From: DAOUBF01 sp034432795
GTDB lineage: Bacteria > Chloroflexota > Anaerolineae > DSLN01
Direction of reading: 5' to 3'
Length of the DNA stretch: 64,000 bases
Assembly: GCA_034432795.1 (NCBI GenBank)
Contig: DAOUBF010000052.1
Coordinates: 1-64,000, forward strand
Shown: piece by piece, positions 51,759 to 59,756 of the stretch
Numbering within the stretch: the stretch's first letter is position 1
How the letters are laid out: each line of letters begins with the position of its first letter
The notes under the pieces: generated by a model
What the model was told of the DNA's origin: nothing
The model's input: the letters and a program-made list of their open reading frames with translations, nothing else
Database searches by the model: none
Position numbers and translations under genes: made by a program

Positions 51759-52961
51759 TCAGGCGGCCCCGGCCTGGCGTAGCCGGGCGATCTCCTCAGG
51801 AGAATAGCCGAGTTCCGCCAGGACCTCGGCGGTGTGCTGACCCAAAAGCGGCGGCGGACGGCGATAAGTCACCGGCGTCGCCGAGAGGTGGATGGGGTTC
51901 CCCACCGATTTGACCGTGCCCACCGGATGCTCCAGGGCGACGATGAATCCCCGCGCCAGGAGATGGGGGTCGTTCAGCGTCTCATCCACGAAGTTGATCG
52001 GCCCGCAGGGGATGTCGGCAGCCTCCAGCCGCTCCAGCCAGGTGGCCGCCTCCTGCGTCTCAAAGATCGCCTGAAGTTGGGTCACGAGTTCGGCGCGGTG
52101 GGCCAGCCGATCCGGGTTGGTGGCGTAGCGCGGGTCAGTGCCAATGGTATCGGCGATGCCCAGCACTTCGCAGAAGCGCGCCCACAGCCGCTCGCTGCCC
52201 ACGGCCACGATGAAGTGCTTGTCGCGGGCGCGGAAGACCTGGTAGGGGACAATGTTGGCATGGGCGTTGCCCACCGGCTGGGGGCGCATGCCGGTGGCGA
52301 AGTAACTCCCCGCCAGGATGCTCAGCCAGGACGCCTGCGATTCCAAAAGCGCCATGTCCAGCACCTGCCCCTGGCCGGTTCGCTCGCGGACGAACAGGGC
52401 CGCCAGGATACCGAGCGCGCTGTAGATACCGGCTGTAATATCGGCAATGGGGACGGGGAAGCGCATGGGCGCACTCTCCGGGCTGCCCGTGACGCTCATC
52501 AGCCCGGCCTCGCCCTGGGCCACCAGGTCATACCCGGCCCGCCCGGCATACGGCCCGCTGCGGCCATAGCCGCTGATGGCGCAGTAGATCAGGCGCGGGT
52601 TCAGTGCCAATAGCGTCTCATCATCCAGCCCGACCTTGCGCAAGGATTCAACGCGCCGAACGTTGGTGACGAACACATCGGCTCCGGCCAGCAGGCGGCG
52701 CATGACCTCCTGCCCTGCCGGTGTCTGGATATTCACGGTGATGCCGCGCTTGTTGCGGTTGGCCGAGAGGAAATAGGCGCTCTCCGAGCCAACAAAGGGC
52801 GGCGCCCAACCGCGTGACTGGTCGCCGCCGTCCGGTCGCTCCACCTTGATCACATCCGCCCCCAGGTCGCCCAGGAGCATGGTGCACCAAGGCCCGGCGA
52901 GCGCCTCGCTCAGGTCTACAACGCGGATGCCGTCCAGGGGAGATATATCAATACTCACCAC
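51759..52961 (-). CDS. CoA transferase, family III (CaiB/BaiF)
   Basis: Family III enzymes move CoA between carboxylic acids. The 400-residue product has LDGIRVVDLSEALAGPWCTMLLGDLGADVIKVERP, YFLSANRNKRGITVNI, the catalytic Asp in SGPYAGRAGYDLVAQGEAGLMSVTG (short form GYDLVAQGEAG) and PFPIADITAG-like sequence, all typical. It starts at GTG 52961 or 52958 and overlaps the upstream gene by a few bases, so they are coupled. Substrates cannot be read by eye. Confidence 0.93.
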   Translation of the reverse strand: MVSIDISPLDGIRVVDLSEALAGPWCTMLLGDLGADVIKVERPDGGDQSRGWAPPFVGSESAYFLSANRNKRGITVNIQTPAGQEVMRRLLAGADVFVTNVRRVESLRKVGLDDETLLALNPRLIYCAISGYGRSGPYAGRAGYDLVAQGEAGLMSVTGSPESAPMRFPVPIADITAGIYSALGILAALFVRERTGQGQVLDMALLESQASWLSILAGSYFATGMRPQPVGNAHANIVPYQVFRARDKHFIVAVGSERLWARFCEVLGIADTIGTDPRYATNPDRLAHRAELVTQLQAIFETQEAATWLERLEAADIPCGPINFVDETLNDPHLLARGFIVALEHPVGTVKSVGNPIHLSATPVTYRRPPPLLGQHTAEVLAELGYSPEEIARLRQAGAA

Positions 52962-53437
52962 TCATCATCCCCAGGGAAGCGGTTCTCCCATCCAGGGAGG
53001 TTTTTCAAGGCCAGTTCCTGCACATTAAAACGTTTCCCCCGATTATCTATCACACGTGACGCGACCACCATCCCATCCTCTATCTTGATATGCAACTCTT
53101 GCTCGTACACGGAACCAAAGCCCATGTGGACATAGTGAAGCATTTTCCCCTTGGGGATTCTCAGAATCCCTGTAAACCAATCGGCCAAGAGGGGTTCTGT
53201 CCCCAGCATTCTGTACTTTCCACGCAAGCCCACCAGGAAGAAGCGGCCCTCTTTGATTTCCCAGGTGCCCACATAGCCTCTCCAGCACGCCGTTGAGAAG
53301 ACAAAGGGGGCATCGCGGGCGGCCTCGGCCTCATCCACTTCAACGATCCGGGGATGGCCATAGGGAAGCGGCGGACAGAAGGCCATCGCAGTTTCTTTGC
53401 CGTCAATGATCAGTCGTTCGGGGATTTGAGCCGTCAT
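52955..53437 (-). CDS. Unknown beta-rich protein coupled to a CoA transferase
   Basis: The 160-residue protein (from ATG 53437, GGGAG upstream) is not a family I can name. It has a LIIDGKETAMAFCPPLP start, then STACWRGYVGTWEIKEGRFFLVGLRGKYRML, ADWFTGILRIPKGKML, and YVHMGFGSVYEQELHIKIEDG. The strand-rich pattern and conserved-looking WRGYVGTWEI and YVHMGF segments suggest a real fold. Its stop overlaps the CoA transferase start. Confidence 0.6.
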   Translation of the reverse strand: MTAQIPERLIIDGKETAMAFCPPLPYGHPRIVEVDEAEAARDAPFVFSTACWRGYVGTWEIKEGRFFLVGLRGKYRMLGTEPLLADWFTGILRIPKGKMLHYVHMGFGSVYEQELHIKIEDGMVVASRVIDNRGKRFNVQELALKNLPGWENRFPGDDEW

Positions 53438-53473
53438 GTCAGTGTCTCCCTCTGTGCTCAAGATGCCCTTGCC

Positions 53474-54232
53474 TCACAGGGTGAGGCAGGCATCTGCCGC
53501 CAGCCAAAACAACCGCTCGCGAATTTCCCGCCGGGATTGCCAGCCGCGGTTATCCCAGTCCATTCCACTTAAATCGTCGCCGGCATAGAGCACCTGGCCC
53601 AACACGACCCCTCTGAACTCGGCAACTGCCAGCATGGCAGCGGCCTCCATTTCCACCACTAAACAGCCCTCACTTCTTCGCCTGGCGATCTTGTGGCGGG
53701 TTTCGCGATAAGGGGCATCCGTTGTCCAGGTCTTGCCCAGCCGGTAAGGGATGCCCTGCCCGTCCAGCGTTCTCTTCAATGCCGCAATCGCCGCCGGATG
53801 GGCCGCCACTTCTCGCGCTGGCGGCAGATAATGGTAAGAGACGCCTTCATCACGCAGCGCAGATGAGACCACAATCAGTTTGCCGACGGGCACATCCTTC
53901 TCCAACACGCCGCACCCTCCACAGGCGATGAACTTCGTGCAGCCGCGTGCAATCATCTCCTCCAGGAGCGCAGCGGCCATCGCCGCCCCAACGCCGGGAT
54001 GGTAAAAGGCAAGCCTATGCCCGGCGTATGAAATCTCATACAGAGGATGTGGGCCATCCTCCCAGAGATTTTCGGCGACCACTCTGGCCTTGTGCTCATG
54101 TCGAACCTTTTCAATCACCTCTCGGAAAAAACAGATCACGCAGTGTTCGGCCACGTCGCGAGGCTGCACAACCTGCGCGGGTTCTATCATTGCTTCGCGT
54201 GTAGCGTCAAACTCAAGGATAGGGAAGCTCAT
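53474..54232 (-). CDS. Nucleoside phosphorylase (uridine/purine phosphorylase family)
   Basis: The 252-residue protein belongs to the PNP/UDP phosphorylase superfamily: GVGAAMAAALLEEMIARGCTKFIACGGCGVL (short form RGCTKFIACGGCG), phosphate-binding Arg residues, and VVEMEAAAMLAVAEFRGV with the ribose-binding Glu-Met-Glu. It cleaves nucleosides with phosphate; base choice is unclear. ATG 54232 is used. It lies 36 bases upstream of the unknown 160-residue gene. Confidence 0.88.
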   Translation of the reverse strand: MSFPILEFDATREAMIEPAQVVQPRDVAEHCVICFFREVIEKVRHEHKARVVAENLWEDGPHPLYEISYAGHRLAFYHPGVGAAMAAALLEEMIARGCTKFIACGGCGVLEKDVPVGKLIVVSSALRDEGVSYHYLPPAREVAAHPAAIAALKRTLDGQGIPYRLGKTWTTDAPYRETRHKIARRRSEGCLVVEMEAAAMLAVAEFRGVVLGQVLYAGDDLSGMDWDNRGWQSRREIRERLFWLAADACLTL

Positions 54233-54650
54233 ATCTGTGAGAAAACTTGCCTGATCACCGATCTATCCCTCGGGGTCAGATTTGCGGACATATTTCCTAC
54301 CTTTTGCAGAATATAGAACCAAAGCCAGATTCTGTCAACATGATGTCTCCTATAGCGACACCTACCGGCACTTAATGGCTGACTTCAAAAACGCCGGGCA
54401 TGTGCTTGCCAGCCTCAACGCGCTCATAAGCATAACGCGTCAGTGTCAACACATCAGCGGCGGTCTGGGTGTTGGAGTACCGGTGGTGTGGATGACGGTG
54501 TGGACGTGGTGAGCGTCCTGTGGAAATCCGCAGGATAAAAACTGGTAATTTCCACAGGTGACAAGCGGCCCAAGTTGTGGTACGCTAGAGAGGCCACGGC
54601 GGAGGCGGGAAGTACTACGATGAAGTACCACTTAAGAGAGGGGGCAAGTG
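54233..54650. other. Decayed region upstream of the secreted protein gene
   Basis: No complete gene. On the minus strand (about 54372-54440) a frame reads TRYAYERVEAGKHMPGVFEV and ends in TAA, protein-like but without start or full length, so probably a remnant. A CCTGTGGAAATCC/GGTAATTTCCACAGG-type inverted repeat lies at 54520-54559. Confidence 0.4.
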
Positions 54651-55580
54651 ATGAAAGCTAATTATCGCATTTTATTATTAGCCTCTTTAGTGACACTCGT
54701 ACTGCTGCGTGGGCAGCCTGTTCAGGTATTCGCGAGCGCAGTCTATAGGCCTCCGGCTGATGGAATTGAGGATACACTTAGGGCTATTGCTGAGGCTTCA
54801 GTCGCAGCACAGAATCAGGTTCTGGTATCTGGTGATGTTGAGGAAACTTTGGAGAATGACCCATTAGCGCCATTCTACAAAGATGCAATCTGGGATCGTC
54901 TCGTGTATGCCCAGGATCAGCGAGTAGCTTTGGCTGCTGACCAACTGGGCTATATGAGCTTTAACACACAATGGACTGTGAACAGCGTTGAAATTGCGGG
55001 TGCTACAGGTACGATAAAGGCGACTGAATATACCGTGCTCAAATTTGATGTAGCCAGTGTCAATAATGGTTCTCCACCTGCGACTGAATATGTTCACGAG
55101 CATATCTTCACCTTTACCTCACAGGGAGGCCAGTGGACGCTAGTCTCAGATCAATTGCTTAATATTCCTGGACCGGTAGCGCCAACCGTGGAAGAAAGGG
55201 CGGTAGGTCCCGCCCCAACTGAAGGCGAAGTGGGCGGCGATATAATGATACAGTTGATTCAAGTTGGGCACGGACCAAGAACAGGCAGGACTATGCCAAC
55301 AGGATCAGGAGGTCATTTCAGCGTCTTCGTCCCTGAATGTAGTAACCCTCCTTACGATAGGGCAAATGCGATCTTTGATACTGGGGTCGGCAATTTCACC
55401 GTTCAGTTCCACGGGAATAGACTGTGGAGGAGTTATGGATACTGTGACTACCAATGGTGTAGCTGGTTTGCCTGGGCAGGACTCTATCCAGGTGACTCTA
55501 TATGGGCCTATTCAGTAACAGCAGGTTGGTCACAGGATTTCTGGCATTACTGTTCCGCACCAACATCGCCTTCACCATAG
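54651..55580 (+). CDS. Secreted protein of unknown function
   Basis: The 309-residue protein has a signal peptide (RILLLASLVTLVLLRG, cleaved near VFASA), then a region with VYAQDQRVALAADQLGY and TATEYVHEHIFTFTSQGGQWTLVSD-like strands, and a C-terminal domain rich in Trp, Tyr and Cys (FTVQFHGNRLWRSYGYCDYQWCSWFAWAG). Four Cys in the last 80 residues could form disulfides. Its codon use is less GC-rich than its neighbours, which suggests acquisition. No family is recognised. It is followed by a perfect hairpin. Confidence 0.72.
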   Translation: MKANYRILLLASLVTLVLLRGQPVQVFASAVYRPPADGIEDTLRAIAEASVAAQNQVLVSGDVEETLENDPLAPFYKDAIWDRLVYAQDQRVALAADQLGYMSFNTQWTVNSVEIAGATGTIKATEYTVLKFDVASVNNGSPPATEYVHEHIFTFTSQGGQWTLVSDQLLNIPGPVAPTVEERAVGPAPTEGEVGGDIMIQLIQVGHGPRTGRTMPTGSGGHFSVFVPECSNPPYDRANAIFDTGVGNFTVQFHGNRLWRSYGYCDYQWCSWFAWAGLYPGDSIWAYSVTAGWSQDFWHYCSAPTSPSP

Positions 55581-55965
55581 CGATTTATAGCCAGGCGATG
55601 TCTCTATGCAGAGGGCCTCTCACATTGTGTGAGAGGCCCTCTGCGATCAAGGCTGTTTCGTGTTGAAAGTTTACTGGCTACTGGTCAGTTAGAATCGCGG
55701 AGATGCGACCGCGATCTGCCGCTTTGACAGCCTCACCGTCGGCAAGAAATGACCTACACCAGATGCTATCATAGTGCTTGAACGCCAGGAGTGTTGAGAC
55801 TACTAGGCTGATCACGGCTTGAACCAACTCTGCTTTGCGGTTCATCGCTCTTGCTCGAATTCGTTGAGATGTGGTAACATGCACTAAAATCATGGTGTCT
55901 AGATGACGGTTGACGGGAGCAACTAATTGGCTCTTGGCGGCCCAGACTTAGGGGGGGGAATAGTG
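55581..55965. other. Gap with terminator and a weak minus-strand frame
   Basis: Apart from the hairpin at 55608-55644, the only frame of note is a minus-strand one (about 55678-55848, MNRKAELVQAVISLVVSTLL) of 56 residues with no ribosome binding site. It may be a remnant and is not called. Confidence 0.4.
55608..55644 (+). terminator. Perfect 17-base hairpin after the secreted protein gene
   Basis: GCAGAGGGCCTCTCACA-TTG-TGTGAGAGGCCCTCTGC. There is no T-run right after it, but the stem is very stable. Confidence 0.7.
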
Positions 55966-56451
55966 ATGTGGGATAGCTCAGAGGGCCTCGAGTTGATGCT
56001 CCAGGCAAGCTTGGCGGAGCAACAAGGTGATATTTCAAAAGCGCTCGAGTTAATTGATCGGGCCATCAGGTTGGCAGAGAATGCGCGTTCCACCGAACAT
56101 GTACTTCAGTGGAAAACACGCCGGGCGTTGTTGCTAACAGACACCACTGGTGACTTTTCGGATCTCATTACCATCACACAGGAGACTTTGGACTTCTATA
56201 CACGGCAAAAGGATATCTTAAGACAACTAGAGTCTCTTATGAATCTCGTAGGATTAATGGTAAAGGTCGGTGATAAATCAACAGCTCTACGCTACCTTGA
56301 TGATGCTGAGAATCTCCTTTCTGCCTTAACCCCTTCAGACGTTGCAGAAATAGCGAAGTCGTCTAAGGGTTCTGCTGCCATTCACATTGATATGTTTCTA
56401 GGACTCAGATCCGCAGAGATAAACCGCATCCGGCAATATCTGGCAGGATGA
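55966..56451 (+). CDS. TPR-like helical protein of unknown function
   Basis: The 161-residue protein has helix pairs with TPR-like spacing: MLQASLAEQQGDISKALELIDRAIRLAEN, HVLQWKTRRALLL, LESLMNLVGLMVKVGDKSTALRYLDDAENLL. Length and spacing fit three or so TPR units used for protein contacts. ATG 55966 follows a G-run. Base composition is lower in GC than the rest of the window, like the secreted protein before it. Confidence 0.6.
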   Translation: MWDSSEGLELMLQASLAEQQGDISKALELIDRAIRLAENARSTEHVLQWKTRRALLLTDTTGDFSDLITITQETLDFYTRQKDILRQLESLMNLVGLMVKVGDKSTALRYLDDAENLLSALTPSDVAEIAKSSKGSAAIHIDMFLGLRSAEINRIRQYLAG

Positions 56452-56829
56452 TGCCTCAGCATTTTTCACTGCACCCTCTGCGCCGAGGAATGAGTGCTCT
56501 TTGAAGACCTTGTAGAGCATCGTAGAGCAAGCGCGGTGATTAGCCCAACCAGCGTCGCCATCGGAATCCCCCGATCCACCACCTTATCCAGCCACCATAC
56601 TACGCTGGTCACGCGAGCGGCCCGTGCTAGCGCTGGGCCTGCTCCTGGGTATCCTGGTGTGTGACCTCATCCACCAAGTGCTGGACAGGTATTACCCGAC
56701 GCGACTCTTGCGGCGGCTGCGGCGCTATTTAGAGGTCACTATGAGGAGCACGACAGTAGTTCGGTTAAGTCCTTCAGAATCGCTACAGCGGCCGATTTTA
56801 GAGGGGAGCACCAACGGCGGTGTGCACCC
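56452..56829. other. Gap without a confident gene
   Basis: Near 56466 lies CACTGCACCCTCTGCGCCGAGG, similar to a common interspersed repeat. A plus-strand frame around 56624-56740 (LALGLLLGILVCDLIHQVLDR) looks like a piece of a membrane protein but has no start and is disrupted; likely decayed. Confidence 0.4.
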
Positions 56830-57798
56830 CTACCACCAGCCCCGCCGCCGCAGGTACAGCAGCGGCCCCACGAAGGAGAAGACGATCAGGATGAAGGCAA
56901 ACACCCAACCCCACATATGGCTCAACAGCGGCAGGTTGGCGAAGTTCATCCCATAGAAGCTCGCCACCAACGTCGGCGGCATCAGCGCCACCGTCACCAC
57001 CGTCAGCACCTTCATGATCTCGTTGATGCGGTTGGAAGTGACCGAAAGATAGGTATCCAACGCCCCGCCGACCAGGTCGCGCAAGGCCTCGTTGATGTCG
57101 TACAGCCGCACCAGATGGTCATACACGTCGCGGAAGTACACGCGGTCGCGGGGGTCAATCACGGCGTAGTCGTCGCGGGCCAGGCGGTTGAGCACCTCGC
57201 GCTCCGGCGCGATCACGCGGCGCAGGTGCAGCACCGCCCGCTTCAGGCTGAAGATGCGATTGAGGACATGGGGGGTGGGGTGGCTGAAGACCTCGTCCTC
57301 CACCTGGTCAATGGCCTCATCCAGGGCATCCACCACCGGCATGAAATCCGCGATCACGCGATCGGCCAGCTCGTATAGCAAGAAGTCTGTGCCGCGCACG
57401 ACGTGGCGCTCGCCGCGTTGGGCCAGCTTCCAGACTGCCTCCAACGCCGGGATCGGCTCCCGATGGTGGGTGACCAGGTACGTGCGGCCCAGGAAGATGT
57501 CCAGTTCCAGCGTGTTAACCTCGGACCCTCCGGGCTGGAACTGGATGGCATGGAGCACGATATACAGGTAATCCCCATAATCATCCACCTTGGGGACGTG
57601 CGACTCGCGCAAGGCGTCGTCAATCGCCAGGGGATGGAAACCGAAGCCCGTCAGCAGCGCCTCGCTCTCTGTGTGGTCTTCCCCGCCCAGGTCCAGCCAG
57701 AGCAGCCCTACCCCGCCACGCACAACCTCCGCGACCCGCTCTGGCGGCACGCTGACCACAGGCGAACCCTCACCCGCGTAATACAGACACCTGATCAT
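56830..57798 (-). CDS. corA: CorA-family magnesium/cobalt transporter
   Basis: The 322-residue protein has the large N-terminal cytosolic domain, a long helix with DEAIDQVEDEVFSHPTPHVLNRIFSLKRAVLHLRRVIAPE (short form LDEAIDQVEDEVF), and two C-terminal membrane helices joined by the signature YGMNF. CorA forms a pentameric channel for Mg2+. ATG 57798 is used. The promoter gap upstream is shared with the formate dehydrogenase genes and holds the TGACATTTGTC motif. Confidence 0.95.
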   Translation of the reverse strand: MIRCLYYAGEGSPVVSVPPERVAEVVRGGVGLLWLDLGGEDHTESEALLTGFGFHPLAIDDALRESHVPKVDDYGDYLYIVLHAIQFQPGGSEVNTLELDIFLGRTYLVTHHREPIPALEAVWKLAQRGERHVVRGTDFLLYELADRVIADFMPVVDALDEAIDQVEDEVFSHPTPHVLNRIFSLKRAVLHLRRVIAPEREVLNRLARDDYAVIDPRDRVYFRDVYDHLVRLYDINEALRDLVGGALDTYLSVTSNRINEIMKVLTVVTVALMPPTLVASFYGMNFANLPLLSHMWGWVFAFILIVFSFVGPLLYLRRRGWW

Positions 57799-57872
57799 AG
57801 CTCCCTCGCCATTTATTAAGGATAGGGGGATTATAGTGGGTTTGAGAGAGCGCGTCTATTCCCTCAAAACGA

Positions 57873-57884
57873 TGACATTTGTCG
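57873..57884. promoter_or_regulatory. Palindromic motif TGACATTTGTCG
   Basis: Reverse complement CGACAAATGTCA, matching the TGACAAAYGTCA sites at 12881 and 32139 with one end base changed. It lies between corA and the formate dehydrogenase genes. Confidence 0.45.
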
Positions 57885-57986
57885 TGATAGAATATGCCAT
57901 TTAACACTTCCTTATTTAACACTTCCATCCCCCGCCCCCCTTGTGGTAGATCAAGACATCATCCGCAATGATGAGGAGGAGGTCCC

Positions 57987-59756
57987 ATGCCTAGACGCCG
58001 TGATCCCCGTCCTCAGGACGGCGCTCGTGCGCGCGCAGCCATTGAGCAACACGATCGTGCCCCGCATAGAGTGGTGGACGTCCTGCGCACCCTGGAAGCC
58101 AGCGAGCAGGGGCTTGGACGGCCTTCGCTGGATGTCGTCGCCGAGGCCATGCGCCTGCCCGAAAGCCGCATTGGCGGCGTGGCCTCCTTCTATGCCATGT
58201 TCAGCCTGCGCCCGCGTGGCCAACACGTTATCCGCGTATGCGACAGCCCCACATGCCAGGCGTGTGGGAGCGCGGCCCTGCTGGCTGTGTTCCGCGATAG
58301 GCTCGGCCTTGCGCCCGGCGAGACGACGCCCGACGGCCTGTTCACCCTGGAGCGGACAAGTTGTGTCGGGCTGTGCGACCGGGCGCCGGCGCTGATGGTT
58401 GACGACGCTCCGTTTGGGCCGATGACGCCAGAAGAGGCCCCCTTCATCCTTGACGATTGCCGCCAACAGGTATTGTCTGATGCCCCCAACCCCCTGTACG
58501 GCCAACCTGCCCCCGGCGAGGTGCGCGTCGTTCTGGCCCGTGCGGGCCAGATCAACCCGGATTCGCTGGATGACGCCCTGGCTGCAGGTGCCTATCAAGG
58601 GCTAAAACGCGCGCTCCAGATGACGCCCGACGACGTGATTGAAGCGCTGATCGCTTCGGGCCTGCAAGGACGAGCCGGCGCAGGCTTCCCCGCCGGGCGC
58701 AAGGCCCGCTTCGTTGCCAATGAGACGCGCACGCCCAAGTACGTCGTGTGCAATGCCGACGAATCCGAGCCGGGCACGTTCAAAGACCGGGTGATCATGG
58801 AGGCCGACCCCCATCTGCTGCTAGAGGGCATGGCCATCGCCGGATACGCTATCGGCGCACATGAGGGCTACATCTACATCCGCGGCGAATATGCCCTGGC
58901 CGCTGCCCGCCTGCAACACGCTATCGCTCAGGCCGAGGCCGCCGGCTGGCTGGGGCGCAATATCGCCGGATCGGGCTTTGACTTCCATATCCACATCCAT
59001 CGTGGCGCGGGCGCCTATATCTGCGGCGAGGAAACGGCGCTATTGGAATCGCTAGAGGGCCGGCGCGGCGTCCCCCGCATCCGCCCGCCCTACCCGACAG
59101 TGAACGGGCTGTGGGGGCAGCCTACCCTGGTGAATAATGTGGAGACATTAGCGAACTTTGCGCCGATCCTGCAGGGGATGCCTGACGCCGGGAGCACCAA
59201 GATTTTCACTATCTCCGGCCACGTCGCCCGCCCCGGCGCCTACGAAGTCCCCCTCGGCGTCACAGCGCGCAGGCTCATCTACGATTTCGCTGGTGGCCTG
59301 AGGGACGGTCGCCCCTTCAAGCTGGCCCAGACCGGCGGCGCCGCCGGGACGATCATCCCTGAGACGCTCCTGGACGTGCCCCTCACTTACGCCTCCGTAA
59401 AGCAAGACGTGGCGCTGGGATCGGGGGCGCTTCTGGTGTGCGATGACCGTGTGTCGGCAGTGGACCTCTTGCACTGGATCGTTCACTTCTTCTGGGCCGA
59501 GTCGTGCGGCAAGTGCACACCCTGCCGCGACGGCACGGCGCAGGCGCTCCACATTTTGAACCGGCTTGCGGCGGGCGGCGGCAGGCCGGGCGATCTGGAG
59601 CAACTGGCGGCGCTGGCCGATACGCTGGCTCTGGCCTCCTTCTGCGGCCTGGGCCAGTCGGTGGCGCTGCCGATCCGCACCGCCCTGACACACTTTCGGG
59701 ACGAGTTTGAAAGCGTCCTATCTGACCCTGGCGGGGGTGAAGTATGCTCACGCTGA
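57987..59756 (+). CDS. NuoE-NuoF fusion, NADH-oxidising module of a formate dehydrogenase
   Basis: The 589-residue product joins a NuoE-like 2Fe-2S domain (residues 20-150; C85-x4-C90 and C126-x3-C130) to a NuoF-like flavoprotein: GLQGRAGAGFPAGRKARF, the FMN site YVVCNADESEPGTFKDR, GAYICGEETALLESLEGRRGVPR (NADH/FMN region) and the 4Fe-4S motif ESCGKCTPCRDG. This passes electrons from the catalytic subunit to NAD+ (or back). GGAGGAGG precedes ATG 57987, and it overlaps the next gene by 13 bases. Similar NuoEF+catalytic pairs occur in NAD-dependent formate dehydrogenases. Confidence 0.93.
   Translation: MPRRRDPRPQDGARARAAIEQHDRAPHRVVDVLRTLEASEQGLGRPSLDVVAEAMRLPESRIGGVASFYAMFSLRPRGQHVIRVCDSPTCQACGSAALLAVFRDRLGLAPGETTPDGLFTLERTSCVGLCDRAPALMVDDAPFGPMTPEEAPFILDDCRQQVLSDAPNPLYGQPAPGEVRVVLARAGQINPDSLDDALAAGAYQGLKRALQMTPDDVIEALIASGLQGRAGAGFPAGRKARFVANETRTPKYVVCNADESEPGTFKDRVIMEADPHLLLEGMAIAGYAIGAHEGYIYIRGEYALAAARLQHAIAQAEAAGWLGRNIAGSGFDFHIHIHRGAGAYICGEETALLESLEGRRGVPRIRPPYPTVNGLWGQPTLVNNVETLANFAPILQGMPDAGSTKIFTISGHVARPGAYEVPLGVTARRLIYDFAGGLRDGRPFKLAQTGGAAGTIIPETLLDVPLTYASVKQDVALGSGALLVCDDRVSAVDLLHWIVHFFWAESCGKCTPCRDGTAQALHILNRLAAGGGRPGDLEQLAALADTLALASFCGLGQSVALPIRTALTHFRDEFESVLSDPGGGEVCSR

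Noticed and set aside
55678..55893. Minus-strand 71-residue frame
   Set aside because: No ribosome binding site, no family and no neighbour support; possibly a remnant.
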